DNA of 64,000 nucleotides, from positions 124,001 through 188,000 of the forward strand of contig WJMA01000017.1 of assembly GCA_014728175.1 (NCBI GenBank), written 5' to 3'. A program made the position numbers and the translations under genes. Each line of letters opens with the position of its first letter. The stretch's first letter is position 1. The stretch comes from Candidatus Fermentibacterota bacterium. GTDB taxonomy: Bacteria > Fermentibacterota > Fermentibacteria > Fermentibacterales > JCC-6. Below, one piece after another: positions 27,838 through 34,994 of this stretch. The notes below the pieces were generated by a model, which worked only from the letters and a program-made list of their open reading frames with translations, was not told where the DNA came from and made no database searches.

Positions 27838-29179
27838 CCGCCCCCGGCCCGCTGGAATTCTTCGAAGTCTCACCAGGCGCAGCCGCGCGCAGGACCTGCT
27901 GGGGCTGATCCTGCTTTTCGTTCTTTCGCTGCGCCTGGGCCAGTCGGGAATTCCGGTGGAGGACGGAGCCGAGTTCCTGACTGTCGCCCGTCTGGGGGGC
28001 ATCGCCCATCCTCCGGGGATGCCCATGCTGGCCCTGGCCTGCCGGGCGTCCTGGGTGCTTCTGGGAAGCTCATGCCTGAAGGTTCTGTACGGGTTGATGG
28101 CCTCCGTAGGCTTATGGTTGCTGGCCAGGAGGCAGGGGATCGCGGGATACCTGATGGCGGCGGCCGTTCTACTGCTTCCCTGCAGCAGGGAAAGGCTGCT
28201 CCTTTGGGACGCCTACTGTCCCCTTTTCCTGCTTCTGGCCGTAGCCTGGGAATGCAGGCCCCGCTCGCTTCCATGCGGCTACCTTACCGGGGTCGCTCTG
28301 TGCATCCACCCTCTGGGAATAGTATTACCGGCAATCTGTTTCTCCAGAAGGACGTGTCCCCTCCGCTTCGGGGGAGGGCTTCTGCTGGGACTGAGCCCCT
28401 ACCTGGCCCTGCCCCTCCTCTCTGAGGGTGGGGCGATCGTGAACTGGGGCAATCCCTCGCAGTTTTCTCTCTTCGTAAGGCATGTGACGGCGGCCGGTTA
28501 CAGGGAGGTTTACGGCCGCGCAATGGGAGCGGCCGGTTTCAATACCTTGCTGCTGCACGCCCGGGAGGTCTGGAGCATGCTGTCGCCGGCGGTGATACCC
28601 GCTGCGGTGATAGGAGCGGCTGTGGTCCTGCGCACCCGGCGAAGGGCCGTGTCTCTGGGTCTGCTTCTTGTACTGGAGCTGGCGTTCGTAATAGCCGTCA
28701 ATCCAATGGCGGCAGGGACCTCACAGACCGGCGTACTGGCCTTGTTCGTTATCGTCGTCCTTTCCGTGGAATCGATCAGGCTGGTAGAGCCATATGTATC
28801 GCTTGCCCTCGCGCTGGCCATTGCCGGATGGGGCATTTTCTCCCCCGATCCCCTGATCGATCAGGGGCCAGTCGTCAGGGACGTCTACAGGAGGGCTCCA
28901 ATAAGAACGGTGCTGTTCACCTCCGACAACGATCTTCTGTATGGTGGATGGCAGCTGAAGTACGTCCAGGACCGCCGGCCCGATATAGCTCCCCTGTCCA
29001 CGGCCAACTTCTCGGGTTGGTTCGAGTGCATGGCCGAGAGGTACACCAGGGGGCTGGACCTATCCCGCAGCGTAACCGATGTGGGTGACCGCTCCATGCC
29101 CAGAGACAGCCTGGCGGCCCTGCTGGTTCGGGCCACCGCCGAGGACAATACGGACATGCGCATTGTAGTTATCCAGTAG
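27830..29179 (+). CDS. DUF2723-family multi-pass membrane protein (GT-C-like)
   Basis: The frame could start at an ATG (27779) inside pilR; I prefer the GTG at 27830, with GAGGAGG close upstream and overlapping the pilR stop. The product of about 449 residues has ten or so hydrophobic segments. GIPVEDGAEFLTVARLGGIA followed by HPPGMPML matches the DUF2723 signature DxGEf...lGiaHPPGyPL, and NWGNPSQFSLFVRHVT the second family motif. A C-terminal soluble part (VLFTSDNDLLYGGWQLKYVQ) is also typical. DUF2723 proteins share the GT-C fold with protein O-mannosyltransferases, so it may use a lipid-linked sugar. Its place between pilR and the pilins suggests pilin glycosylation, which is inference. 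Confidence 0.75.
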   Translation: MTDRPRPAGILRSLTRRSRAQDLLGLILLFVLSLRLGQSGIPVEDGAEFLTVARLGGIAHPPGMPMLALACRASWVLLGSSCLKVLYGLMASVGLWLLARRQGIAGYLMAAAVLLLPCSRERLLLWDAYCPLFLLLAVAWECRPRSLPCGYLTGVALCIHPLGIVLPAICFSRRTCPLRFGGGLLLGLSPYLALPLLSEGGAIVNWGNPSQFSLFVRHVTAAGYREVYGRAMGAAGFNTLLLHAREVWSMLSPAVIPAAVIGAAVVLRTRRRAVSLGLLLVLELAFVIAVNPMAAGTSQTGVLALFVIVVLSVESIRLVEPYVSLALALAIAGWGIFSPDPLIDQGPVVRDVYRRAPIRTVLFTSDNDLLYGGWQLKYVQDRRPDIAPLSTANFSGWFECMAERYTRGLDLSRSVTDVGDRSMPRDSLAALLVRATAEDNTDMRIVVIQ

Positions 29180-29271
29180 GATTTTTGCAGCGTGCAATAC
29201 CGTTTCCGCCGGCGCGTCAGCCGCCCCGGCCAAGAAGTCTAATTATATACCCAATTATACTGTAGAGTGCA

Positions 29272-29287
29272 TGGAACGATATATGCT
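29272..29287 (+). promoter_or_regulatory. Sigma-54 (-24/-12) promoter of pilin gene 1
   Basis: TGGAACGATATATGCT fits the consensus TGGCACG-N4-TTGCW in all but two positions, with the essential GG (29273-29274) and GC (29285-29286) ten bases apart. The pilin start is 27 bases downstream, with a GGAGGG ribosome-binding site between. The upstream gene pilR encodes a sigma-54 activator. Confidence 0.85.
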
Positions 29288-29313
29288 TCCCTATATGGTA
29301 TAGGAGGGAAGAG

Positions 29314-29679
29314 ATGAAAAAGGGATTTACGCTTATTGAATTGATGATCGTGGTGGTGATCATTGGAATCCTGGCCGCAATGGCCATTCCCAAGTTCACC
29401 AACGTCCAAGACCAGGCGAAAACCGCCGGCTGCAGGCAGAACATGAAGGTTATAGCTACCGCCGAGGCAGTCTATTTCGCCGTCTACGACTCGTACACAA
29501 CCGCCTTGGCGAACCTGAACAAGATTCAGCCCAACGCCTCGCTGCTGCGCTGCCCCACCCAGTCCGGAACCTACACCTTATGGCTTCCCGGAGCCGGGGA
29601 GTACGCCGTGTCGTGTGACGATTATCCGGCCGTTTCCGAGCACGGTTCGGTCTACGAGGGAATAACCAGCTGGCAATGA
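29314..29679 (+). CDS. Type IV pilin 1
   Basis: The 121-residue prepilin has a short leader and class III signal KKGFTLIELMIVVVIIGILA; cleavage by prepilin peptidase comes after Gly4, leaving Phe1 and the conserved Glu5. The hydrophobic helix continues to about residue 28, then an amphipathic alpha part and a small globular domain with two Cys (RCPTQSG and VSCDDY), probably forming the C-terminal disulfide loop. The end EGITSWQ is shared with pilin 2. Ribosome-binding site AGGAGGGAA precedes the ATG. At 121 residues it is a short pilin, comparable to the compact pilins known from Geobacter and some other lineages. Confidence 0.93.
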   Translation: MKKGFTLIELMIVVVIIGILAAMAIPKFTNVQDQAKTAGCRQNMKVIATAEAVYFAVYDSYTTALANLNKIQPNASLLRCPTQSGTYTLWLPGAGEYAVSCDDYPAVSEHGSVYEGITSWQ

Positions 29680-29813
29680 GGCTACGTATCCCGCGCTTTG
29701 CGCATCGCAGGGCTTGCAGAATGCAACACATTGGTGTTTCCCCGTTCTATGCATTTCGTCTGGAAAAACATCAAACCCCAGTTAAGCGACCAGTTAGAGC
29801 ACGATATGGGCTT

Positions 29814-29829
29814 TGGCACGCTTTATGCT
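29814..29829 (+). promoter_or_regulatory. Sigma-54 (-24/-12) promoter of pilin gene 2
   Basis: TGGCACGCTTTATGCT matches the TGGCACG-N4-TTGCW consensus except for one base. GG at 29815-29816 and GC at 29827-29828 are ten bases apart. It lies 53 bases before the pilin start. With the similar site at 29272 this gives each intact pilin its own PilR/sigma-54 promoter. Confidence 0.88.
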
Positions 29830-29881
29830 CTTTTTTATGTTAGATAGTGCAACTAGAAACCCAAGCCGGAAAGGAGTGAAG

Positions 29882-30244
29882 ATGAAGAAAGGCTTCACCC
29901 TGATCGAGCTGATGATCGTGGTGGTCATCATAGGCATTTTGGCCGCGATAGCCATCCCGAAGTTCAGCAACGTTCAGGAACAGGCGAAGAAGGTATCTTG
30001 CCAGGGCAACATGAGAACTCTGGCCACTGCCGAGCAGATGTACTACTCCGAGTACAACACCTACGGAACCCTCGCTCAGATCGATGCGAGCATGCAGGAG
30101 AACGCGGCCGAACTGAGATGTCCCGAGGACACTAACCTCGGCTCGTATAGCGTAACTGACGGAGGCGATTCGTACAGAATCGACTGCCCTTGGGATCCAA
30201 CCTTGCATGGATCGATCGACGACGGAGTCATCAGCTGGCAGTAA
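29882..30244 (+). CDS. Type IV pilin 2
   Basis: The 120-residue prepilin starts at the ATG at 29882, behind GGAAAGGAGTGA. Leader and helix are textbook (KKGFTLIELMIVVVIIGILA, then AIAIPKFSNVQEQAK), with cleavage after Gly4 and Glu5 kept. The C-terminal domain is rich in acidic residues and has Cys in RCPEDTNL and DCPWDPT, likely a disulfide, and ends GSIDDGVISWQ. It shares the architecture of pilin 1 and is most like the damaged pilin 3 in the C-terminal half. A strong terminator follows directly. It is probably the major pilin, given the best promoter and a perfect helix, but this is inference. Confidence 0.93.
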   Translation: MKKGFTLIELMIVVVIIGILAAIAIPKFSNVQEQAKKVSCQGNMRTLATAEQMYYSEYNTYGTLAQIDASMQENAAELRCPEDTNLGSYSVTDGGDSYRIDCPWDPTLHGSIDDGVISWQ

Positions 30245-30266
30245 CCTAGGAGAGCCTTCGAAGGGA

Positions 30267-30297
30267 ATGGCGGTGGAGATCCCACCGCCATCTCTTT
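30267..30297 (+). terminator. Rho-independent-type terminator after pilin 2
   Basis: A perfect 10-bp inverted repeat (ATGGCGGTGG / CCACCGCCAT, 30267-30276 and 30282-30291) with a 5-base loop is followed by CTCTTTGT. It lies 23 bases after the pilin 2 stop and separates it from pilin 3. Confidence 0.75.
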
Positions 30298-30318
30298 GTC
30301 CCCTAAAGCAAGAGGAAG

Positions 30319-30687
30319 GTGCTAAAGAGAGGCTTCACCCCGATAGAGCCGGTAGTGGCGGTGGAAGTCCTGGCACTGCTCGCGTTGATAGCCGTTCCGC
30401 GTATCGCAGGACAGACAGAGGAGGCCGCCACGTTTTCCTGCCAGCGGAACATGATCGCCCTGGCCACGGCCGAATCGATGTACTTCGCCGAGTACGACTG
30501 CTACAAGGCACATATGCCAGATCTGGCCGTCATGCTTGATAACGCTCCCGATCTGCGCTGTCCCGAAGACGCCGGCGTTGGTCAGTACAACCTTGCCGGA
30601 ACCGCCAGTGACGTATACGAGATCCGCTGCCCCTGGGATGCTACGGAGCACGGATCGATCGACGACGGAGTTGTCGGCTGGGATTAG
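30319..30687 (+). CDS. Pilin-like protein with a disrupted N-terminal helix (decayed or divergent pilin 3)
   Basis: The 122-residue frame begins with GTG at 30319, behind AGAGGAAG. It aligns end to end with pilin 2: the C-terminal half is close (RCPEDAGVGQYN, RCPWDATEHGSIDDGVVGWD). Yet the helix that must pack into the pilus core is altered: KRGFTPIEPVVAVEVLALLA has Pro at positions 3 and 6 of the mature protein (CTG to CCG changes) and a Glu inside the hydrophobic stretch. Gly-Phe and Glu5 are kept. Such prolines should bend the helix and probably impede assembly. The frame is otherwise intact, which suggests a recent decay, a specialised minor pilin, or a sequence donor for pilin 2. Confidence 0.7.
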   Translation: MLKRGFTPIEPVVAVEVLALLALIAVPRIAGQTEEAATFSCQRNMIALATAESMYFAEYDCYKAHMPDLAVMLDNAPDLRCPEDAGVGQYNLAGTASDVYEIRCPWDATEHGSIDDGVVGWD

Positions 30688-30694
30688 CGGCCGG

Positions 30695-31530
30695 CTAGAG
30701 CTCGAAGCGGATCCGCATGTTCAGCACGGAGACCGCTTCCATCGTTACCCCGCCGCCCTCTAACCTGACCGTAGGAATGTCGTAAGCGATTCCCAGGTTA
30801 TCGAATGCCGTAAACCGATATGTGCCCGGCTTTAGCGTCAGTGTCACCCAGTCCTGGGGCTCGGAGGGAAAATACTCTCGGCGGAAGTCATTCCGTCCCT
30901 CAACTAATATCTCATCCAGGTATTGCCCCGGAGGGAGGTCGTTCTTTACAAGCAGCGCCCCATGGCCGAAAGCGGGCCTTGCGACCCCGTCCGGCAGGCG
31001 TACGTCGACATCGGTAACCGGAATCGTGTCGGTGTGGGTCGATTCCGTATCGTATGCTCTACCCCTCTGATCTAAAGCGGTCAGGGCCGACAGCGTCTGG
31101 TCCGTCCAGAGGATCAGCTCCTCTCCCGGAAACAGCACGCGGCCCCCTAATAGTTCGGTGAACCCTTCCCGGGAATCGAGTCTGACCCGTATCTCCATAA
31201 GTCCCATGCCAGTCAAACTGTTGCGGATGGTAACGGCCCTGGTCCCCGTCCCTCTGTGAAAACGGGAGAAACCTTTTTGGGCGAGTGATACGTTTATCGA
31301 GCATGTTTCTCCGGAGCGCTGTGGCAGCCGCAGCAGGTACGACTCGCCCGACTCGTCGTAGGCTGCCAGGTGCTCCGACTCATCGGGAACGACAAGGATC
31401 ATGGCCTTTCCAGCCGCAATATTGTCTTCCAACAGGTTGCCCGTGGACCGACCGTCCCGAAGAACCGCCAACACCCCGCTGACGACGTGCCCGGACAGCC
31501 GGTTCTCTACGGCAACAGAAAACGTGTCAT
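30695..31530 (-). repeat. Three tandem copies of a ~92-residue beta-type domain (coding)
   Basis: Within the C-terminus of the 915-residue membrane protein, the copies begin near FSVAVENRLSGHVVSG, AVTIRNSLTGMGLMEIRV and ALLVKNDLPPGQYLDEILV. Each has a V-x-(V/I)-(E/R/K)-N-x-L opening and a closing (A)-(Y/L/F)-D-x-x-G-x-x-Y strand. Boundaries are by eye. Confidence 0.6.
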
Positions 31531-33442
31531 CCGTCGGAAAGGCGTAACTGGTTGGTGGAGAGAACGCTTCTTCGGTGTCATCTCCCAGGTTGTCCGGGTT
31601 GAAGCTGCATAACACGAAGTGGTTCAGCACCAGTCTGGGAACCAGCACGTCACCCTTCCCGATCCTGTCCAGCAGCAATAATCCCTCCTCGGCGGAGAGG
31701 GGAAGAGGATCCTCTCTGCCGAAGACAACGTAATCCGTTCCCAGCGAGCGGAGTATCTCAATCTCGTCCCGGAGGGAGTTCTCCAGATAGATCGCTCTTA
31801 CCCGGGGATGCCTCCAGGCGGCGACCCATTCGTGCTCACAGAAGTACCTTTTCGGTTCCCATAGGGAAACGATGCGGGTATCCTCCGGCAGGGATCGATT
31901 GGACCAGAGCTGCAGGGGTACGTTGGGGGGGATGTAAAGGTTCCTCTTTCCCTCCACCCGCCACCGGTAAGAAGCGAAGCTCTCCACCAGCTGGGTTCCC
32001 CTCGAGAGTTCCCATCTGGCGTGGGCGTATCCCTGTTTCGAGAAGAAAAGGAAGAACAGTACGAATGATGAGAGAAGATAGGCCACAGGCACCCATCCCC
32101 GGGCTGGTATCATTGTCGTTGCCCAGAGAGCGGCGAAGGGTATGGCCAGAACCGTGTACTTCGCTCCCCACCAGGGAGGCCAGAAGACCGCGACGCATAA
32201 GGCAAGGAATCCCAAGACACCTATAATTACAGGTAGGTGTCGCCTAAAAATCCTCCTTAGAAGAGCGGTTAGGGAAACAGCGAAAAAGAGGATGATCGGT
32301 ATCTCCCACTGCCGCAGCAGCTCCAGAACGTTCCCCAGGAAACCGTAGGAGGGATAGAGCGACGACGTTCTGTCCACCATGCTGCGGAGCAGGGGATGGA
32401 GCTCGGGCATTCTCCATTCGGGCCTGGAAAGGAAGTCCAGGGCCAGGGTGGGATAGAAGGGGCTGCCGGTGTGCAGAGCAGTCCTGATTGCGAAAACGAC
32501 CGGAAGGAAGAGCATCACCGCAATCCCCGGCATTATTCTAGCCCGACGGCGATTGGCCTGGTCGGATAACGCCAGAGCCGCAAAGGGCAGCAGCACTACG
32601 TAGGCGGTTAGCTTGGTTGCCAGGGCGGCGCCCATAAGAAGGAAAGCGGAGTAGTCCACGGTTGTACGTTTACGTTCCATGATCAGCAGGGAGAGGGCGA
32701 GAGTGCAGAAGAACAGGGCGGTCATGTCCACCTTGGCAGACCCGGAGATGCCGAAGAGCAGGTTGCAGGAGAGAACCGCGAAGAGGGCCAGAAGAAGCCT
32801 TCGACACCGCAGGCCGAGTATTGACGCGCCAATTAAGACGGCGAGGACCAGCAGGCACCTTTGGAAAAGCTGCAGCAGCACCAGCTGCTCCAGCATGTCC
32901 CCAGCCAGGGCCGCGGGCCATACGGAGACTATCTCCCCGAGCACGGGGAAGGCGGAGAAGACCGTTTCGTCCAGGAAGTATATCCTGCCCCGTTCCAGCC
33001 ACCTGTCCGGCTGTACCGCGTAGGTTATCTGGGGGTCCCGTTCCTCCAGGTTGGGACGGCATGCACCCAGCGCTCCCAGCAACAGTAGCCACACCACGGG
33101 CAGGGCCAGGACCGAAGTAAACAGTTTTTCCTTATCCAGAGCTGTTCTTTTCAGCTTCGAGCGAGCCAAATCCATCAGATGCAGAAGGCCGAACAGGGCT
33201 CCGGGCAGGAGGAGCCATCCGAGAAGGCTCCTGTCCAGGGCACCCACCGCCGAAAGAAGGACCGCTATTGCGGCATGAAGAAGCATTCCCACCGCAAGGG
33301 AGGGACAGCTTTCCAGGCGGGTCCGGATAAGGGGCAATTTCTTGCCCAGCCACCCCAGGCCAAGCATGGAGAGAAGGGCCAAAGACACCTTCAGCAGCGA
33401 CGATAGAACGAACCAGATACTCAACCAGTTCTGTTGTGGCAT
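30695..33442 (-). CDS. Large multi-pass GT-C-like membrane protein with three C-terminal repeat domains
   Basis: The 915-residue protein has about 12 hydrophobic segments in its first 460 residues. A loop near residue 140, RDPQITYAVQPDRWLERGRI, followed by YFLDETVFS and GEIVSVWPAALA, is also present in the protein at 39412-41277, so the two form one family. The layout (first periplasmic loop with acidic residues, many helices, periplasmic C-terminus) suggests a GT-C glycosyltransferase fold. From about residue 640 three repeats of roughly 92 residues follow, the same domain as in the lipoprotein at 45630. No known family name is recognised. It starts six bases after the sulfatase-like gene and is co-transcribed with it. 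Confidence 0.7.
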   Translation of the reverse strand: MPQQNWLSIWFVLSSLLKVSLALLSMLGLGWLGKKLPLIRTRLESCPSLAVGMLLHAAIAVLLSAVGALDRSLLGWLLLPGALFGLLHLMDLARSKLKRTALDKEKLFTSVLALPVVWLLLLGALGACRPNLEERDPQITYAVQPDRWLERGRIYFLDETVFSAFPVLGEIVSVWPAALAGDMLEQLVLLQLFQRCLLVLAVLIGASILGLRCRRLLLALFAVLSCNLLFGISGSAKVDMTALFFCTLALSLLIMERKRTTVDYSAFLLMGAALATKLTAYVVLLPFAALALSDQANRRRARIMPGIAVMLFLPVVFAIRTALHTGSPFYPTLALDFLSRPEWRMPELHPLLRSMVDRTSSLYPSYGFLGNVLELLRQWEIPIILFFAVSLTALLRRIFRRHLPVIIGVLGFLALCVAVFWPPWWGAKYTVLAIPFAALWATTMIPARGWVPVAYLLSSFVLFFLFFSKQGYAHARWELSRGTQLVESFASYRWRVEGKRNLYIPPNVPLQLWSNRSLPEDTRIVSLWEPKRYFCEHEWVAAWRHPRVRAIYLENSLRDEIEILRSLGTDYVVFGREDPLPLSAEEGLLLLDRIGKGDVLVPRLVLNHFVLCSFNPDNLGDDTEEAFSPPTSYAFPTDDTFSVAVENRLSGHVVSGVLAVLRDGRSTGNLLEDNIAAGKAMILVVPDESEHLAAYDESGESYLLRLPQRSGETCSINVSLAQKGFSRFHRGTGTRAVTIRNSLTGMGLMEIRVRLDSREGFTELLGGRVLFPGEELILWTDQTLSALTALDQRGRAYDTESTHTDTIPVTDVDVRLPDGVARPAFGHGALLVKNDLPPGQYLDEILVEGRNDFRREYFPSEPQDWVTLTLKPGTYRFTAFDNLGIAYDIPTVRLEGGGVTMEAVSVLNMRIRFEL

Positions 33443-33448
33443 GGCCCC

Positions 33449-34768
33449 CTACCTGATGTACCCGAGGTCGCGCAGCTGGGTTTTTATGGCTTCGTCCATC
33501 TCCACCGCGGGCGGCTCTGCCAACGGAGGGGTGGACCAGTAGTCCAGAGCGGCCTGCAGCAGAGACTCGTCGGGGGGCAGAGGATCGGTTTCCCCGGCGT
33601 CTGCCGATAGATCGAACGCCTGGGAGACGTCTATGGCGGCATCCCAGATTACCTTTTTTTCCCCCCGAAGGACGCAGGCCTGTTTCTGGTTGCCCCACAA
33701 TATCCCGCTGGAGGGAAGGATCCTGGACGAATCGGAAAGCAATGACAGATCAACTCCGTGCGAGGCGGAAGGCGCCTCCACTCCCAAGGCCGAAAGCACC
33801 GTAGGAAGGACGTCCAGCTGGGCCACGGTGGTGTGAATGGTCTGTCCGCCCCGAAAGCCCGGCCCACACAGGATCAACGGGACGTGCAGAAGCTCCTGGT
33901 ACAGCGTGTGACCGTGCTCGATGCCTCCGTGATCCAGGAACTCCTCTCCATGATCGGCTATTACCGTCACCAGCGTGGAATCACCTCCGGTGGCTCTCAC
34001 CTCGGCCAGCAGCCTTCCCAGCTCTCGGTCGGTGTACGCGATCTCCCCATCGTAGAGGTTTACCAGGTTGCGCAGACCCTCCGGGGGAATGGAATCCTCA
34101 CCGGAGTTGACCCCCATGATCTGAGGCACGTGTCCCCAGCTGTTGTCGTACGGTCCTTCGTAGCCGGGATCGGTGAACAGGGTATCGAATGGAGGTGGAG
34201 GATCGTAGTTTATGTGCGGGTCGTAGAAGTGGACCGCCAGGAAGAACGGCTCGCCGGGCTCACGGTCGGCCAGCCAGGATATCGCCTGGTCGACGGTTTG
34301 ACCGGCCGTCCTTCGGCTGTGGAAATCCGTCAGACCCGAGCAATCGAAATGGTCGAATCCCCTGTGAAGACCGAAATCGGCGTTCATGAAGACCACGTTG
34401 AAGAACGCCGTGGTTGCGTATCCCTGTGCAGAAAGGACCTCGGGCAGATAGGCAAGCTCGTAGCTAAGGCCGTGGAAGCGGTCGTTCCTTGCACCAGCTC
34501 CGTGCTGCCTGGGAGTCAGTCCGGTGAGGATGGTCACCATCGCGGGCAACGTCCAGGAACTCTGTGATTGGCAACGCTCGAACAATACACCCTCGGCGGC
34601 CAGGCTGTCTATGGTGGGAGAGGTATCGCGATGGTAGCCGTAGCAGCCCAGGTGGTCCGCCCTGAGGGTATCTATCAGAACGAGAACTATGCTAGGCCCG
34701 ACCGGTCGCTTACCACATGAAGCTGCTAAAAGCAATACAATGATGGAAATGGCGGTTGCGATTCTCAT
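33449..34768 (-). CDS. Sulfatase/alkaline-phosphatase-superfamily lipoprotein
   Basis: The 439-residue protein has a lipoprotein signal (IVLLLAASCGK). The metal-binding start VLVLIDTLRADHLGCYGY and the later VIADHGEEFLDHGGIEHGH give the two-metal site of the alkaline-phosphatase/sulfatase fold. The nucleophile region reads SQSSWTLPAMVTILTGL. The C-x-P-S-R motif that is modified to formylglycine in true sulfatases is missing, so Thr or Ser is the likely nucleophile and it may be a phosphatase or a phospho-sugar/phosphoethanolamine-type transferase. The ATG at 34768 has AAAGGTG upstream. It is the first gene of a two-gene unit with the GT-C-like protein. A run of 6 G and 7 A lies inside the coding sequence (33654-33666). 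Confidence 0.82.
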   Translation of the reverse strand: MRIATAISIIVLLLAASCGKRPVGPSIVLVLIDTLRADHLGCYGYHRDTSPTIDSLAAEGVLFERCQSQSSWTLPAMVTILTGLTPRQHGAGARNDRFHGLSYELAYLPEVLSAQGYATTAFFNVVFMNADFGLHRGFDHFDCSGLTDFHSRRTAGQTVDQAISWLADREPGEPFFLAVHFYDPHINYDPPPPFDTLFTDPGYEGPYDNSWGHVPQIMGVNSGEDSIPPEGLRNLVNLYDGEIAYTDRELGRLLAEVRATGGDSTLVTVIADHGEEFLDHGGIEHGHTLYQELLHVPLILCGPGFRGGQTIHTTVAQLDVLPTVLSALGVEAPSASHGVDLSLLSDSSRILPSSGILWGNQKQACVLRGEKKVIWDAAIDVSQAFDLSADAGETDPLPPDESLLQAALDYWSTPPLAEPPAVEMDEAIKTQLRDLGYIR

Positions 34769-34889
34769 TGATTCACCTTTCCGACGATTAGGTCGAGTAA
34801 TCCTAGCCTAATAAAATATCCTTACTATCTGTTAGAACTCACTCCCAATATGTGTTCAATTCAGAAATAGGCAACGTAACTGGAGCGAG

Positions 34890-34914
34890 TTGACAGTATG
34901 GGGGGGGGTATGAT
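34890..34914 (+). promoter_or_regulatory. Promoter-like boxes separated by a 9-G tract
   Basis: A perfect -35 box TTGACA (34890-34895) and TATGAT (34909-34914, five of six consensus bases) flank GTAT plus nine G (34900-34908). The spacer is only 13 bases; about 17 would be best, so promoter strength should depend on the length of the G run. The gene start is 81 bases downstream. The assignment assumes that the primary sigma factor reads standard boxes. Confidence 0.5.
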
Positions 34915-34994
34915 GCAATTATGGCTTCCTAGTTCGCCTACCGGCCATAAGTTTTTTATTACTTACCTATCTTGTAGGATAAGGAGGGCCTGAC

